Positions 24,767-33,888 of a DNA stretch of 64,000 nucleotides are shown in pieces. The notes under the pieces are model-generated. The model worked only from the letters and a program-made list of their open reading frames with translations, did no database searches and was not told the DNA's origin. The DNA lies in NCBI GenBank assembly GCA_023382655.1, contig JAHDWK010000020.1, forward strand, positions 1 through 64,000, read 5' to 3'. A program made the position numbers and the translations under genes. Position 1 is the stretch's first letter. Every line of letters starts with the position of its first letter. Origin of the DNA: Anaerolineae bacterium (GTDB taxonomy: Bacteria > Chloroflexota > Anaerolineae > Promineifilales > Promineifilaceae).

Positions 24767-27673
24767 TCATTCGTGCCGGATAATCACCTCCTTTTCTTCG
24801 CCTCCTTTTTGTTGAATATCTACCCGCCGCCGCTGTCCCTGGTGCCAATAGTGAAAAGCCAATCGTCGCCAGTGGGCGGGCAGGCACGGCCGTAACACCA
24901 CCCCTTCGCTCATCAGGCGCAAACCGGCAAAGCCAAATACCAACGCCTGCCACACCCCGCCTAACGAGGCGGCGTGAATGCCATCACCTGCGTTGCCGCG
25001 CACATCGCGCAGGTCGGCGCGGCAGGCCAGCATAAAGTGTTGGTACGCCTCCTCCGGCCGGTTCATTTCGCAGGCAGCCCAGGCGTGAAAACTGGGGCCA
25101 AGCGACGAGCCATAGCGATGGTCAGTAATAGGCATATACCGGTCCCAATTGGCCTGCCATACATCTCGGCCAAACTGGTCGCGGAACAGGCAGAGCAGCA
25201 TGATCACATCCGCCTGCTTCAGAACTTGCCGTTCATTGGCCCCTTCAATGCCAAATATCACCTGGAGCGATTTATCTGCGTTGGCAATAAATGCCGGGTC
25301 AACCGGCTCACGTTCAAAAAAACCTTCAAACTGCTCAATGACGCGCGTCTCCGGGTCATACAAAAAAACGAGGTGATTGATCACATCCTGCCAATGCGCA
25401 TAAGCCGCCTCGGATAAGTCCAGACGTTGCTCCAGTTTGGCCGCCTCATGCGGATAGTGTTGGTGCACCCAGGCACGGACGCCCAGCGCCGTCTGCAAAT
25501 GCCACTTACACATAAAGTTGGTAAAGCTGTTGTTATCTACATGGTCGTGATATTCGTCCGGGCCAATCACGTCGCGGATGGCATATTGGCGCACACCGTT
25601 AGATCCTTCCGGCTCGGCTCGGCTGGCCCAGAAGCGGGCTGTGTCCAGAATAATCTCCGCGCCGTAGTCGCGCATGAAGCCGTCATCGCCGGTGATGCGC
25701 CAGTATTGCATGATGGCATAGGCTACATCGGCGGAAATGTGGATTTGAATGTCACCCGTCCAGATGCGTACCAGCTTCTTGGGGTCACTGAAATGCGTCA
25801 CCCAGGTGGGCGTTACTTCGTCGCCGGTAGCGGCGCTTTCCCAGGGGAATTGCGCCCCGTCAAAGCCGTTAGCTGCCGCTTTACGCCGCGCCCCAGCCAG
25901 CGTGTGGTAGCGGTAATGCAGCATGTTGCGGGCAATAGCGGGGTGGCTGTAGCTGAAAAAGGGCAGCATGAAAATTTCGGTGTCCCAAAAAACGTGACCG
26001 GCATAACCATACCCGCTGAGGGTTTTAGCGCCGATGCTGGCTCGTTCGTCGTGTTGGGGCGCGGCAGCTAATAGCTGGAAAAGATTGTAACGAACAGCCA
26101 GTTGCGCTTCGTCGTCCCCTTCAATGAGAACATCGCTTTCCTGCCACAACCGCGCCCAGGCAGCGACATGGGCGGACTTGAGCGCGTCATAGGTCTGACT
26201 GTGCAGGTGGGCCAGGGCACGTTCAAAAACCGGTTCGCTACCCGCGATGGTATCCCGGCTGGCGGCATAACTCACCAGCTTGTCTATCTGCACACTCTGC
26301 CCGGCCAAAAGCGCATGTGTCAGTTGGAAACGGGGTTGGCCGGGGCATTGCTGGCAGACAACGGCCGTTGCTGCAACGGTCGTGTCCGCTGAGTTATGCA
26401 GACTAACGGCCGTGCCCAGTTCAATCTGGCTCTCATTGGTACGGCTGTGCAGCCAGATGGCCCCACTTTCGTCTTGCCCCTGGCCCAGATGTTCCCAGTG
26501 GCGCAGGTAAATTTTGCTGCCAATGTCACCGTCGGTGACGTGGCCGTTGATACCGGTTTCGATGGTGAGGCGGCAGGGCTGGTTCACGGCCGTGACTAAC
26601 AACCGCCACGCCCCCACATGCGGTTGGGCATAACTGGCAAACCGTTCAAATAACAAATCCAGCACCACCCCATCCGGCGATTGCCAGCGCATCTGCCGCT
26701 GCAAAACCCCCTGGCGCACACCCAACTGCCGCTGGAAATGAAGAATAACGCCCTGATCCAGGCGGAAGAGATCGCCATTTACCCGCAAAGTCAGGTCAAA
26801 CCAGCCCGGCAAATTGACCAGTCCCGTAAAGACCACCGGCGTCTTGTCGTAAATGCCATGTGCAAAGGTAGTGGCGACTTCGCCGGGATACCCCTCTTCA
26901 AAGCTGCCCCGGCTGGCAAAGTAACCATTGCCCACCGTAAACACGGTTTCCAGGTGATGTTGCCGTGCCGGGTCAAATGTCTCCTGCGTTACCGTCCAGA
27001 GGGTTTCCGGCTGGGTCATTGTCTGTAAATCAGCCAGCGTCAGACCATCCAGACTTTCGCGCCGGGCAAAATAGCTGTGGCGTAACATGTCATTGTCAAA
27101 ACGTTCGGCCGGCCCCAGAGCCAGCGCGGGCATACCGGCTGCCAGCGCGGCTTCAATACCAGCGGCGGCGTCTTCTACCACCAGGCAGTGTGCCGGGGGT
27201 ACGTTGAGTTGAGCAGCGGCGTAGCGGAACAAGTCAGGGGCCGGTTTGGGACGGGGGACACTGTGCCCATCAGCCAGCACCGCCAGGCGATGCGTGATGC
27301 CCAGGCTTTGCACCACGTCTGGCGCATTGCGGCTGGCGGAGGCAATGGCATAAGGAATGTGGGCGGCGTCCAGTTCATCCAGCAGGTGAGACACGCCGGG
27401 TAACAAATCGGCGGGGGAAATCTGGCCCAGCATCTCGCGGTAATACGCATTTTTACGGGTCATCATCCCTTCTATTTTTTCGGATGGGTAGGGTCGGCCG
27501 CTCAAAATAATGTCCAATGATTCCCGCCGCGAAACCCCACGCAGCCGTTCATTCACCGTCCGATCAAAGGGCAGCCCTTCTTCATCGGCTAACCGCTGCC
27601 AGGCGCGGTAATGGTATTCGGCCGTGTCCGTAATCACCCCGTCGAGATCAAATATCACTGCCTGTAAAGACAT
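24767..27673 (-). CDS. Bifunctional beta-phosphoglucomutase / GH65 disaccharide phosphorylase
   Basis: The start is ATG 27671-27673 with AAGGATGG upstream. Earlier codons come from an intergenic palindrome. Residues 1-210 are a HAD-type beta-phosphoglucomutase: FDLDGVITDT with D9 and D11, GVSRRESLDIIL, SASRNAPD, PRPKPAPD, VVEDAAAGIEAA. Residues about 225-950 are a GH65 phosphorylase with GHVFWDTEIF and the general acid in IGPDEYH (E707). The phosphorylase would split an alpha-linked disaccharide (maltose, trehalose, kojibiose or nigerose type) to glucose plus beta-glucose 1-phosphate. The fused mutase turns the latter into glucose 6-phosphate. The 968-residue length fits both domains. The linkage specificity is not readable. 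Confidence 0.92.
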   Translation of the reverse strand: MSLQAVIFDLDGVITDTAEYHYRAWQRLADEEGLPFDRTVNERLRGVSRRESLDIILSGRPYPSEKIEGMMTRKNAYYREMLGQISPADLLPGVSHLLDELDAAHIPYAIASASRNAPDVVQSLGITHRLAVLADGHSVPRPKPAPDLFRYAAAQLNVPPAHCLVVEDAAAGIEAALAAGMPALALGPAERFDNDMLRHSYFARRESLDGLTLADLQTMTQPETLWTVTQETFDPARQHHLETVFTVGNGYFASRGSFEEGYPGEVATTFAHGIYDKTPVVFTGLVNLPGWFDLTLRVNGDLFRLDQGVILHFQRQLGVRQGVLQRQMRWQSPDGVVLDLLFERFASYAQPHVGAWRLLVTAVNQPCRLTIETGINGHVTDGDIGSKIYLRHWEHLGQGQDESGAIWLHSRTNESQIELGTAVSLHNSADTTVAATAVVCQQCPGQPRFQLTHALLAGQSVQIDKLVSYAASRDTIAGSEPVFERALAHLHSQTYDALKSAHVAAWARLWQESDVLIEGDDEAQLAVRYNLFQLLAAAPQHDERASIGAKTLSGYGYAGHVFWDTEIFMLPFFSYSHPAIARNMLHYRYHTLAGARRKAAANGFDGAQFPWESAATGDEVTPTWVTHFSDPKKLVRIWTGDIQIHISADVAYAIMQYWRITGDDGFMRDYGAEIILDTARFWASRAEPEGSNGVRQYAIRDVIGPDEYHDHVDNNSFTNFMCKWHLQTALGVRAWVHQHYPHEAAKLEQRLDLSEAAYAHWQDVINHLVFLYDPETRVIEQFEGFFEREPVDPAFIANADKSLQVIFGIEGANERQVLKQADVIMLLCLFRDQFGRDVWQANWDRYMPITDHRYGSSLGPSFHAWAACEMNRPEEAYQHFMLACRADLRDVRGNAGDGIHAASLGGVWQALVFGFAGLRLMSEGVVLRPCLPAHWRRLAFHYWHQGQRRRVDIQQKGGEEKEVIIRHE

Positions 27674-27708
27674 GTATCCATCCTTGAAATTCAGAAATGT
27701 AATCGGGT

Positions 27709-27732
27709 AATTACCCAATTACTCAATTACCT
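27709..27732. repeat. Short TAATTGGGTAATT-type palindrome
   Basis: GGGTAATTACCCAATTACTCAATTACC-like sequence between the LacI and GH65 genes. It is a short copy of the recurrent intergenic palindrome. Confidence 0.55.
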
Positions 27733-28749
27733 CATACTCGACTCCCGCATCACCAGGCGCGGGTTCAACAAAATCCCTTTTTGGGCAATTGGTTCGTTGT
27801 TGATTTGTTTGAGCAGCAGTTCGGCCAACTGCAAGCTGACCTCGGCGATGGGCTGGTGGACGGTGGTGAGTGGGGGGTGGAAGAACTGGCTCATGGGCAG
27901 ATCGTCATAGCCGGTAATGGCGATGTCTGGCCCTGGCTGCAAGCCGGCGGCGCGGGCCGCATTGAGAGCGCCAATAGCCACAAAATCGCTAATACACATG
28001 ACGGCCGTTGGCCGTTCCATTGCCGGTAAATCCAAAAGCCTTGTCGTCCCTTCGGCTCCTGTCTGCACCGTATTTTCGCCACGCACAATCCACTGGGGGT
28101 TTAGCTCAATACCGGCAGCAGCCAGCCCGTCCGCGTAACCGGCTTCCCGGTGTGCCCCGGCTTCTGAACCTTCGGGCCAGGTGATCAGGCCAATGCGCCG
28201 GTGGCCTTCGGCCAGCAAATGCTCCACGACAATGCGCATCCCATGACGGCCGTCTACATCCACCCAGCAAAAATCCCAGGCATCGTTCGCCCGGCCAAAA
28301 CTGGCAAACGGGATGTTCTGTTCCATAAGATAGGCAATGCGGGGATCATCGTGGTTTGTGTCGGCCAGGATGAAACCTTCGACCTGACGACGGCCGTACA
28401 ACTCGCGGTAGATCGTCACGTCCATTTCCTCATCGGCGCCCATCAGCAGCGTCAGCACATGATAGCCGGCCTGTTCAAAGCGCAGCAGGGCGTTATACAA
28501 GAACTGGTCAAGAATTGGTCGAGGTGATTCGTCGGCCGCCCGCTGCCAGGTATAGCCGATCAGGTTACTGGATTGGGTACGTAAATTGCGGGCACTGACG
28601 TTGGGGCGGTAATGCAGTTGGCGCACAGCCTCCCAAATGCGTTCTTCCGTTTCCGGAGAAACTGTCGCCTGTTTATTCAGGACTTTAGAGACGGTTTGGT
28701 AACTGACGCCAGACGCCGCTGCCACATCTTTGAGGGTAATCTTGGACAT
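27727..28749 (-). CDS. LacI-family transcriptional repressor
   Basis: I start at ATG 28747-28749, which has GAGGAG 3-8 bases upstream. The upstream frame runs through the promoter and operators. The 340-residue product has the LacI helix-turn-helix (ITLKDVAAASGVSYQTVSKV), the hinge helix (ARNLRTQSS) and a periplasmic-binding-type sensor domain (GYDDLPMSQFFHPPLTTVHQ). It heads the sugar locus and lies 53 bases before the GH65 fusion gene. It should repress the locus until the sugar or a derivative binds. The double operator downstream of its own promoter argues for autoregulation. Confidence 0.93.
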   Translation of the reverse strand: MSKITLKDVAAASGVSYQTVSKVLNKQATVSPETEERIWEAVRQLHYRPNVSARNLRTQSSNLIGYTWQRAADESPRPILDQFLYNALLRFEQAGYHVLTLLMGADEEMDVTIYRELYGRRQVEGFILADTNHDDPRIAYLMEQNIPFASFGRANDAWDFCWVDVDGRHGMRIVVEHLLAEGHRRIGLITWPEGSEAGAHREAGYADGLAAAGIELNPQWIVRGENTVQTGAEGTTRLLDLPAMERPTAVMCISDFVAIGALNAARAAGLQPGPDIAITGYDDLPMSQFFHPPLTTVHQPIAEVSLQLAELLLKQINNEPIAQKGILLNPRLVMRESSMR

Positions 28750-28787
28750 CTTCTCCTCTTTTTTTATGCCCAGTTCCGCCAGCTTTG

Positions 28788-28810
28788 CGAACGTTCGGGC
28801 GAACGTTCGC
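28788..28810. promoter_or_regulatory. Tandem LacI-type operators
   Basis: Two CGAACGTTCG palindromes (28788-28797 and 28800-28809, the second extended to 12 bp) lie with centres 12 bp apart, between the lacI promoter and its ribosome site. The central CG with flanking AACGTT is the usual form of LacI-family operators. The binding helices would sit on nearly the same face of DNA. Confidence 0.85.
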
Positions 28811-28824
28811 CTATTCATGGGCAC

Positions 28825-28853
28825 AGTATAGAAAAAAGTCCCTGTGCTGTCAA
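28825..28853 (-). promoter_or_regulatory. Consensus promoter of lacI
   Basis: On the minus strand TTGACA (28853-28848), a 17-base spacer and TATACT (28830-28825) form a near-perfect sigma-70 promoter. The operators start about 15 bases after the -10 box, so bound repressor would block initiation or early elongation. Confidence 0.85.
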
Positions 28854-28966
28854 GAACCATGAAATAATGTGACTGCCTCGTAACTTGTTTGCGGTATACT
28901 CTGGCATCTACGATGCGTTCAATCTCCAAGATTAAACCCATCTACTCACAAAAGGAGAAAAATAAA

Positions 28967-30013
28967 ATGCCCGCGCCCACATTACCTGGAATCACATCCA
29001 AAATGATACAAACAGCCCGCCTCCACACCCATGTCTTGTTACGTGGGACAAACGGTGGCATTCCCGTCGTCTTCATTCATGGCAACTTTTCGGCCGCCAC
29101 CTATTGGGAGGAAACGATGCTGGCGCTGCCTGACGGCTATTTCGGCATCGCCCCCGACCTGCGTGGTTATGGCGACAGCGAGGATTTGCTCGTGGATGCC
29201 AGCCGGGGGGCCTGTGATTGGGCCGATGACCTGAAAGCACTGTCCGATACGTTCGGCGACCGGCCGGCCCATCTGGTCGGTTGGTCGTTGGGTGGTGGGG
29301 TGGTGATGCAATTCCTGCTCGACTATCCCGAATTGGTCGCTTCGCTGACGCTGGTCAACCCCATCAGCCCATATGGTTTTGGTGGCACGAAGGGGCTGGA
29401 TGGCGCCCCCTGTTATGATGACTGCGCCGGTTCCGGCGGCGGTGTGGTGAACCCGGAGTTTATCCGCCGCATCCAAGAGGGGGATCGCAGCGCCGACGAC
29501 CCCAATTCGCCGCGTAACGTGATCAACGCCTTCTACTACAAAGCGCCGTTTCAGGCTGCCCGTGAGGAGGCGTTTTTAACGGCCGCGCTGCTGCAAAAAA
29601 CGGGTGATGATCGTTATCCTGGTGATCTGACTCTCTCGGCCAACTGGCCCAATGTGGCCCCCGGCCGATACGGTCCCATCAACGCCACCAGCCCCAAGTA
29701 TTTCAACACCAGCACCATTGCTCATTCACCGCACAAACCGCCCATCCTCTGGGTGCGCGGTGACAGCGATATGATCGTGGCCGACAATTCCTTTTTTGAT
29801 ATGGGCACGTTGGGGCAACTGGGTTATGTGCCTGGCTGGCCCGGCGCTGATGTCTACCCGCCGCAGCCGATGGTTTCGCAAACACGGGCCGTGTTGGAGC
29901 AGTATCAGGCCAGCGGCGGCACATATCAGGAAGTGGTCATCACCGACGCCGCCCACAGCCCCCACATCGAAAAACCGGAAGCGTTCATGCAGGCGTTCCT
30001 CGCTCATGTGTAA
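28967..30013 (+). CDS. Alpha/beta hydrolase
   Basis: The ATG at 28967 has AAAGGAG 9 bases upstream. The 348-residue product has a standard fold: oxyanion region PVVFIHGNFSAATYW, PDLRGYGDS, nucleophile elbow GWSLGGG, late acid in WVRGDSDMIV, and catalytic His in DAAHSPHIEKPEAF. A Gly/Cys-rich insertion (DGAPCYDDCAGSGGG) lies in the lid. It is probably an esterase or lactonase of unknown substrate and is divergent from lacI. No signal peptide is seen. Confidence 0.87.
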   Translation: MPAPTLPGITSKMIQTARLHTHVLLRGTNGGIPVVFIHGNFSAATYWEETMLALPDGYFGIAPDLRGYGDSEDLLVDASRGACDWADDLKALSDTFGDRPAHLVGWSLGGGVVMQFLLDYPELVASLTLVNPISPYGFGGTKGLDGAPCYDDCAGSGGGVVNPEFIRRIQEGDRSADDPNSPRNVINAFYYKAPFQAAREEAFLTAALLQKTGDDRYPGDLTLSANWPNVAPGRYGPINATSPKYFNTSTIAHSPHKPPILWVRGDSDMIVADNSFFDMGTLGQLGYVPGWPGADVYPPQPMVSQTRAVLEQYQASGGTYQEVVITDAAHSPHIEKPEAFMQAFLAHV

Positions 30014-30023
30014 CGGCTGCCAA

Positions 30024-30073
30024 CAGACATCCGATTTCTCAAGCAACCGTTGGTTGCCGAAATCGGATGTCTG
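30024..30073. terminator. Nested hairpin between hydrolase and STAND regulator
   Basis: Outer arms CAGACATCCGATTTC (30024-30038) and GAAATCGGATGTCTG (30059-30073) are perfect. An inner stem GCAACC/GGTTGC sits in the loop. There is no T-run, so it is either a Rho-type or processing structure. Confidence 0.5.
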
Positions 30074-30090
30074 ATACGACTTGAATTGGT

Positions 30091-33000
30091 ATGTACCCGC
30101 CCAACCTGATCGTTCGCACCAAGCTGGCGCCGCCGCGACCGCAGAAGTATACGCTGCCGCGGCCACGCCTGACGCAGCGGTTGTTGGAGGCGCGTGATTA
30201 TCGCCTGACCATTGTGCAGGCGGGTACGGGGTATGGCAAGAGTACGGCGCTGGCGGCGTTGGCCGGGGAGCCGCTTTCCCTTATCTGGTATCGCCTGGAC
30301 GCCGAAGATAGAGACCCGCAGCGGTTTCTGACCCATTTGCTGCATGGGTTTGTGACGACGCTGCCGGGATTGTCAGATGCGCCGCTGGCCGTTTTGGAGG
30401 AGTGGAGCAGTAATCGAGGCGCTGTGCCCTGGACGGCCGTGACCGACAGCCTCATCAACGAATGCAGCCGCACCATCCCGCCTGACCACCCGCTCTTTCT
30501 GGTATTGGACGACGTTCACCAGTTGCAGCAGACCGGCGATTGCATTCTCATCCTGGATCGGCTTACCGGGTTGGCGCCGGATAACCTGCACATCATCCTG
30601 GCCACACGCCATCCCGTGGCCATGCCCACCCTGCTGAACTGGCGCGTCAAAGGGGAGGTGCTGGAAATTGAGCAGGCGGAACTGGCCTTTACGCCGGTGG
30701 AAATTGATGCCCTGTTCCGCACCCGTTACGGCCATGACCTGACGTTGGAACAGGCGGCGCTGCTGGTGAAAAAACTGGAGGGGTGGCCCATCGCCTTACA
30801 GCTAGTCTGGAAAAATTTGCAAAAAGATAATGGTGCTACCTTCGCCGAAGCGGTAGCGCAATTGTCCGGCTCCACTGGCGACCTGTTTACCTATCTGACG
30901 CAAGAAGTATTGGCGCAGCAGCCGACGGACATCCGCGCATTTTTGCGCCTCACCTCGGTCTTGCGCCAGATGACGGCCGGGCGCTGTGACTATTTGCGTA
31001 ATGCCCGGGACAGCCAGCAAATCTTGAATTACCTGCTGGAAAACGGCCTGTTTGTGGTGGACGCTGGTGAGGGGCAGGTGCGCTACCACCGCCTGTTCCG
31101 CGAACTGCTGACGCAGCAGCTTTCCGCCGCCGAAGCCCAGGCCGCCCACCGGCGCGCCGCCGCTTATGCCCAGGAACGTGGGGAAGAGGAAACGGCCGTT
31201 TACCACTGGCTGCAAGCGACGGCCTTTTCAGAAGCGGCGGCGCTCTTAACGGCCATGGGGCAGGAGATGGTGCGCAACGGCCGTTTAGACACATTGGCCG
31301 GTTGGATTGGCGCATTACCCGCCGATACGCTGGCCAATCAGCCGCCGCTGCTGACCTACCTGGGCGACATTGCCCGGCTGCACAGCCGTTTTGAGGCGGC
31401 GCTGGGCTGGTACCAGCAGGCAGAAAAACGCAGCCGCCTGTTAAACGACATCCCGGCGTTGAGCCAGGCCTTACGCGGCCAGGCGCGAGTTTACCTGGAC
31501 ACGGTGAACCCCAACCAGGCGGAACAACTTTTGCAAGAGGCGCTAAGCCTGGCCGATGGGCAGGATGACCGGGAAAGCCGCGCCCGTTTGTGCGAATTGT
31601 TGGCCGAAAATCTGTTGAACCTGGGCCGCCCGGAGGAAGCGCGGCAGTACCAGGCACAGGTGCGTGAACTGCGCCAGGAAGGCCCCACCCAGGTGGAACT
31701 GCCGGTGCGCATTTTGCTGCGCACGGGGCGGCTGGCGGAGGCGCGGCGGCTGCTGGAAGAACAGGCGGAAAAAGAGCGGCGCGAGCCGGTTTTACGCCCG
31801 CGCGCCCACCGCGAAACGCTGTTGTTGCTGTCGCTCATTCTGGCGTACCAGGGGGAACAGGAGTTGGCGATGCAAACGGCCGTAGAAGGTACCGAGCGGG
31901 GTCGGGCGCTGCATTCGGATTTTGTCACGGCCGTAGGGTATATGCGGCAGGGGCACGCCTGGACGCTGCTTAAAAATGAGGCCGGCTACCGCGAAGCGGC
32001 TCGCTGCCATGAAGAAGCCATCCGTTTTAGCGACCGGCTGGATGTGCCCCGGCTCAAGGTGGAAGCCAGTTGGGGGCTGTGCCAGGCGCATGGTTTTCGG
32101 GGTGATCTGGACACGGCCGTGCAGGTGGCTACACAAGGAATCGAAATCGCCCGTGCGGCCGGCGATGAATGGATTGAGGCCGGTATCCGCGTCGTTATGG
32201 GCGCTGCCTACCTTTTGGCAAATCAGCCCAATGAAGCGGCTGGCTGGTTGGCCCAGGCCACCACCGGCTTCCGCGCCTGTGGCGATCCCTATGGTGAAGC
32301 CGTCGCCCGCCTGTGGCAATGCCTGCTCTGGCGGCAAACCGGCGACGATGCCCGTTTGCCGCGCGACATCGCCATCTTGCTCAGACTGTGCCACGCGCAT
32401 GGATATGACATGTTGTTTTTGCGCTCCACGTTGTTGGGGCCGCCGGACATTCACGTGCTGGTGCCGCTGCTCCTGTTTGCCTGCGAAACCCGGCAAGAAA
32501 GCGCCTACGCCGAAAATCTATTGGCGCAGTTGGGTCTGTCTGCCCTGGAACTGCATCCCGGCTACCAGTTGCGCGTGCAAACGTTGGGCGCGTTCCGCCT
32601 CTGGCGCGGCACTGAGGAAGTGCCCCACCGCGAGTGGCAGCGCAAAAAGGCATTGCAGCTCTTTTTGCTCTTTCTGGCCCATCACGGCCAGGTGCTGCAC
32701 CGCGAACAAATCTGCGATCTGCTCTGGCCGGAAATGTCCCCGGATGACGCCGTGCGTGACTTCAAAATTGCCTACAGCGCCATGTGCGCTGTGTTAGAGC
32801 CGGAACGGAAGCGCCACGCACCTTCCGCCTTCATCTTGCGCAAAGGGGTGCGTTATGGGCTGCGACCGGAAGCGGATCTGTGGCTGGATGCGGCCGAATT
32901 TGAGCGGCTGCTGGCACAGGCGGACCGCCTGTTCAAACAGGACCCGGTGGCGGCCATTCCCCACTACAAACGAGGGCTGTCGCTGTATCAGGGTGATTAC

Positions 33001-33333
33001 CTGCAAGCGTACCCCTATTACGACTGGGCCAGCACCGAGCAGGAGCGTTTGCGCACGCTCTATTTGCGGTCGGCGGCGCGGCTGGCGCAGGCGTTGGTGG
33101 CGCAGTCGGCGTGGGAAGAGGTGGTGCCGGTGTGCCAGGCTATTTTGGCCCGCGATGATTGCGCGGAGGAGGCATACCGGCTGCTGATGCTGGCGTATGC
33201 CGGGCAGGGAAACCGCGCCCAGGCTATGCACACTTACGAACGCTGCCAGGATACTCTACGGCACAAGTGGGGAGTGGAACCGATGCCAGAAACAACCCAC
33301 ACTTACGAAACGATCCGGCAAACGGGGGGGTGA
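30091..33333 (+). CDS. STAND ATPase-TPR transcriptional regulator with C-terminal BTAD (SARP/MalT-like)
   Basis: This 1080-residue protein starts with VRTKLAPPRPQKYTLPRPRL, the MalT/LAL N-terminus. Walker A is AGTGYGKST (44-52) and Walker B is LFLVLDDVHQL (about 135-145). A winged-helix and long TPR region runs to about residue 800. From about 826 to the end LRVQTLGAFRLWRG begins an OmpR-like DNA-binding fold (KKALQLFLLFLAHHGQVLHR), followed by a bacterial transcriptional activation domain. It is a ligand-sensing, ATP-dependent activator whose LuxR helix-turn-helix is replaced by a SARP/BTAD module. It may control the hydrolase upstream or the acyl-CoA/Liv genes downstream. Confidence 0.88.
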   Translation: MYPPNLIVRTKLAPPRPQKYTLPRPRLTQRLLEARDYRLTIVQAGTGYGKSTALAALAGEPLSLIWYRLDAEDRDPQRFLTHLLHGFVTTLPGLSDAPLAVLEEWSSNRGAVPWTAVTDSLINECSRTIPPDHPLFLVLDDVHQLQQTGDCILILDRLTGLAPDNLHIILATRHPVAMPTLLNWRVKGEVLEIEQAELAFTPVEIDALFRTRYGHDLTLEQAALLVKKLEGWPIALQLVWKNLQKDNGATFAEAVAQLSGSTGDLFTYLTQEVLAQQPTDIRAFLRLTSVLRQMTAGRCDYLRNARDSQQILNYLLENGLFVVDAGEGQVRYHRLFRELLTQQLSAAEAQAAHRRAAAYAQERGEEETAVYHWLQATAFSEAAALLTAMGQEMVRNGRLDTLAGWIGALPADTLANQPPLLTYLGDIARLHSRFEAALGWYQQAEKRSRLLNDIPALSQALRGQARVYLDTVNPNQAEQLLQEALSLADGQDDRESRARLCELLAENLLNLGRPEEARQYQAQVRELRQEGPTQVELPVRILLRTGRLAEARRLLEEQAEKERREPVLRPRAHRETLLLLSLILAYQGEQELAMQTAVEGTERGRALHSDFVTAVGYMRQGHAWTLLKNEAGYREAARCHEEAIRFSDRLDVPRLKVEASWGLCQAHGFRGDLDTAVQVATQGIEIARAAGDEWIEAGIRVVMGAAYLLANQPNEAAGWLAQATTGFRACGDPYGEAVARLWQCLLWRQTGDDARLPRDIAILLRLCHAHGYDMLFLRSTLLGPPDIHVLVPLLLFACETRQESAYAENLLAQLGLSALELHPGYQLRVQTLGAFRLWRGTEEVPHREWQRKKALQLFLLFLAHHGQVLHREQICDLLWPEMSPDDAVRDFKIAYSAMCAVLEPERKRHAPSAFILRKGVRYGLRPEADLWLDAAEFERLLAQADRLFKQDPVAAIPHYKRGLSLYQGDYLQAYPYYDWASTEQERLRTLYLRSAARLAQALVAQSAWEEVVPVCQAILARDDCAEEAYRLLMLAYAGQGNRAQAMHTYERCQDTLRHKWGVEPMPETTHTYETIRQTGG

Positions 33334-33362
33334 TTGGTTCAATCTCAAAGATTGAACCAATC
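33332..33362. terminator. Hairpin after the STAND regulator (GATTGGTTCAATC type)
   Basis: Perfect 14-base arms (GATTGGTTCAATCT, AGATTGAACCAATC) with a 3-base loop overlap the regulator stop. Very similar hairpins occur at 36241-36273, and half copies at about 28918 and 45010. Confidence 0.6.
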
Positions 33363-33391
33363 TGCAACCGCATCAATGAAAATGGGCAGTT

Positions 33392-33607
33392 TTATGCCTT
33401 TTCTGCCCCATACAGGTAATGATCGTGGTGCTTGGCTAAATCAGCAATGCCTAAATCCTGGCCCATTTCTGCTAAGGCCAGAAAACCGTTTTTTTCTGTG
33501 GTATCCACCGCTGCGGATTGTGATTGCTGTTGCTTTAATTTTTGCAATTCATCAATCATTGATTCGTATTTAGGCAAATCGCTACCGGGGATGCTCTTTG
33601 TACTCAT
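33392..33607 (-). CDS. Small uncharacterised protein
   Basis: A 71-residue product starting MSTKSIPGSDLPKYESMIDE, with AGAGA 7-11 bases before the ATG. It is hydrophilic and helical, with a Gln-rich coil (ELQKLKQQQSQS) and a C-terminal ADLAKHHDHYLYGAEKA. I do not recognise it. It is isolated between two plus-strand genes, and coding potential rests on its plausible start and composition only. Confidence 0.45.
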   Translation of the reverse strand: MSTKSIPGSDLPKYESMIDELQKLKQQQSQSAAVDTTEKNGFLALAEMGQDLGIADLAKHHDHYLYGAEKA

Positions 33608-33693
33608 ATTCAATCTCTTTTCTGTATCTGGTCTCCATGTTGCGCTAAAAGTAGTGTAACAGTAACAGTTTTTCGTTATGCCGCTGAGATAAA

Positions 33694-33817
33694 AAACGCA
33701 CTGAAAGTGCGTTGTAAACCGCCAGTTTTGTGCGGCACATTTTCTTCAGTGCGCTTTAGCGTACTTCTTGTAGTAGCCTGAGAATTCCATTCCCAGTGAC
33801 CGGTTCCACAAGAAGTA
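33694..33817. repeat. Inverted repeats upstream of the acyl-CoA ligase gene
   Basis: CGCACTGAAAGTGCG (about 33697-33711) pairs internally and also with TTCAGTGCGC (about 33750). GTACTTCTTGT (about 33762) pairs with ACAAGAAGTAC (about 33808). No gene is supported here, although short reading frames exist. It may form a leader structure for the ligase gene. Confidence 0.45.
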
Positions 33818-33888
33818 CCTGGCACTATACTGTTACTGGCTGGTAACTGCCCTGTGTTAGGATGCGCCACGAAGAGGAGATGGGCCAC

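Noticed and set aside
27674..27718. N-terminal extension of the GH65 fusion beginning MGNY
   Set aside because: The extra codons come from the intergenic TAATTACCC palindrome. The same MGNY start appears before MalF (23150) and livG (37903), showing that it is a repeat artefact. A good ribosome site precedes the inner ATG.
31792..32496. Minus-strand frame opposite the STAND-BTAD gene
   Set aside because: No start signal or domain; the plus strand encodes continuous TPR-like sequence.
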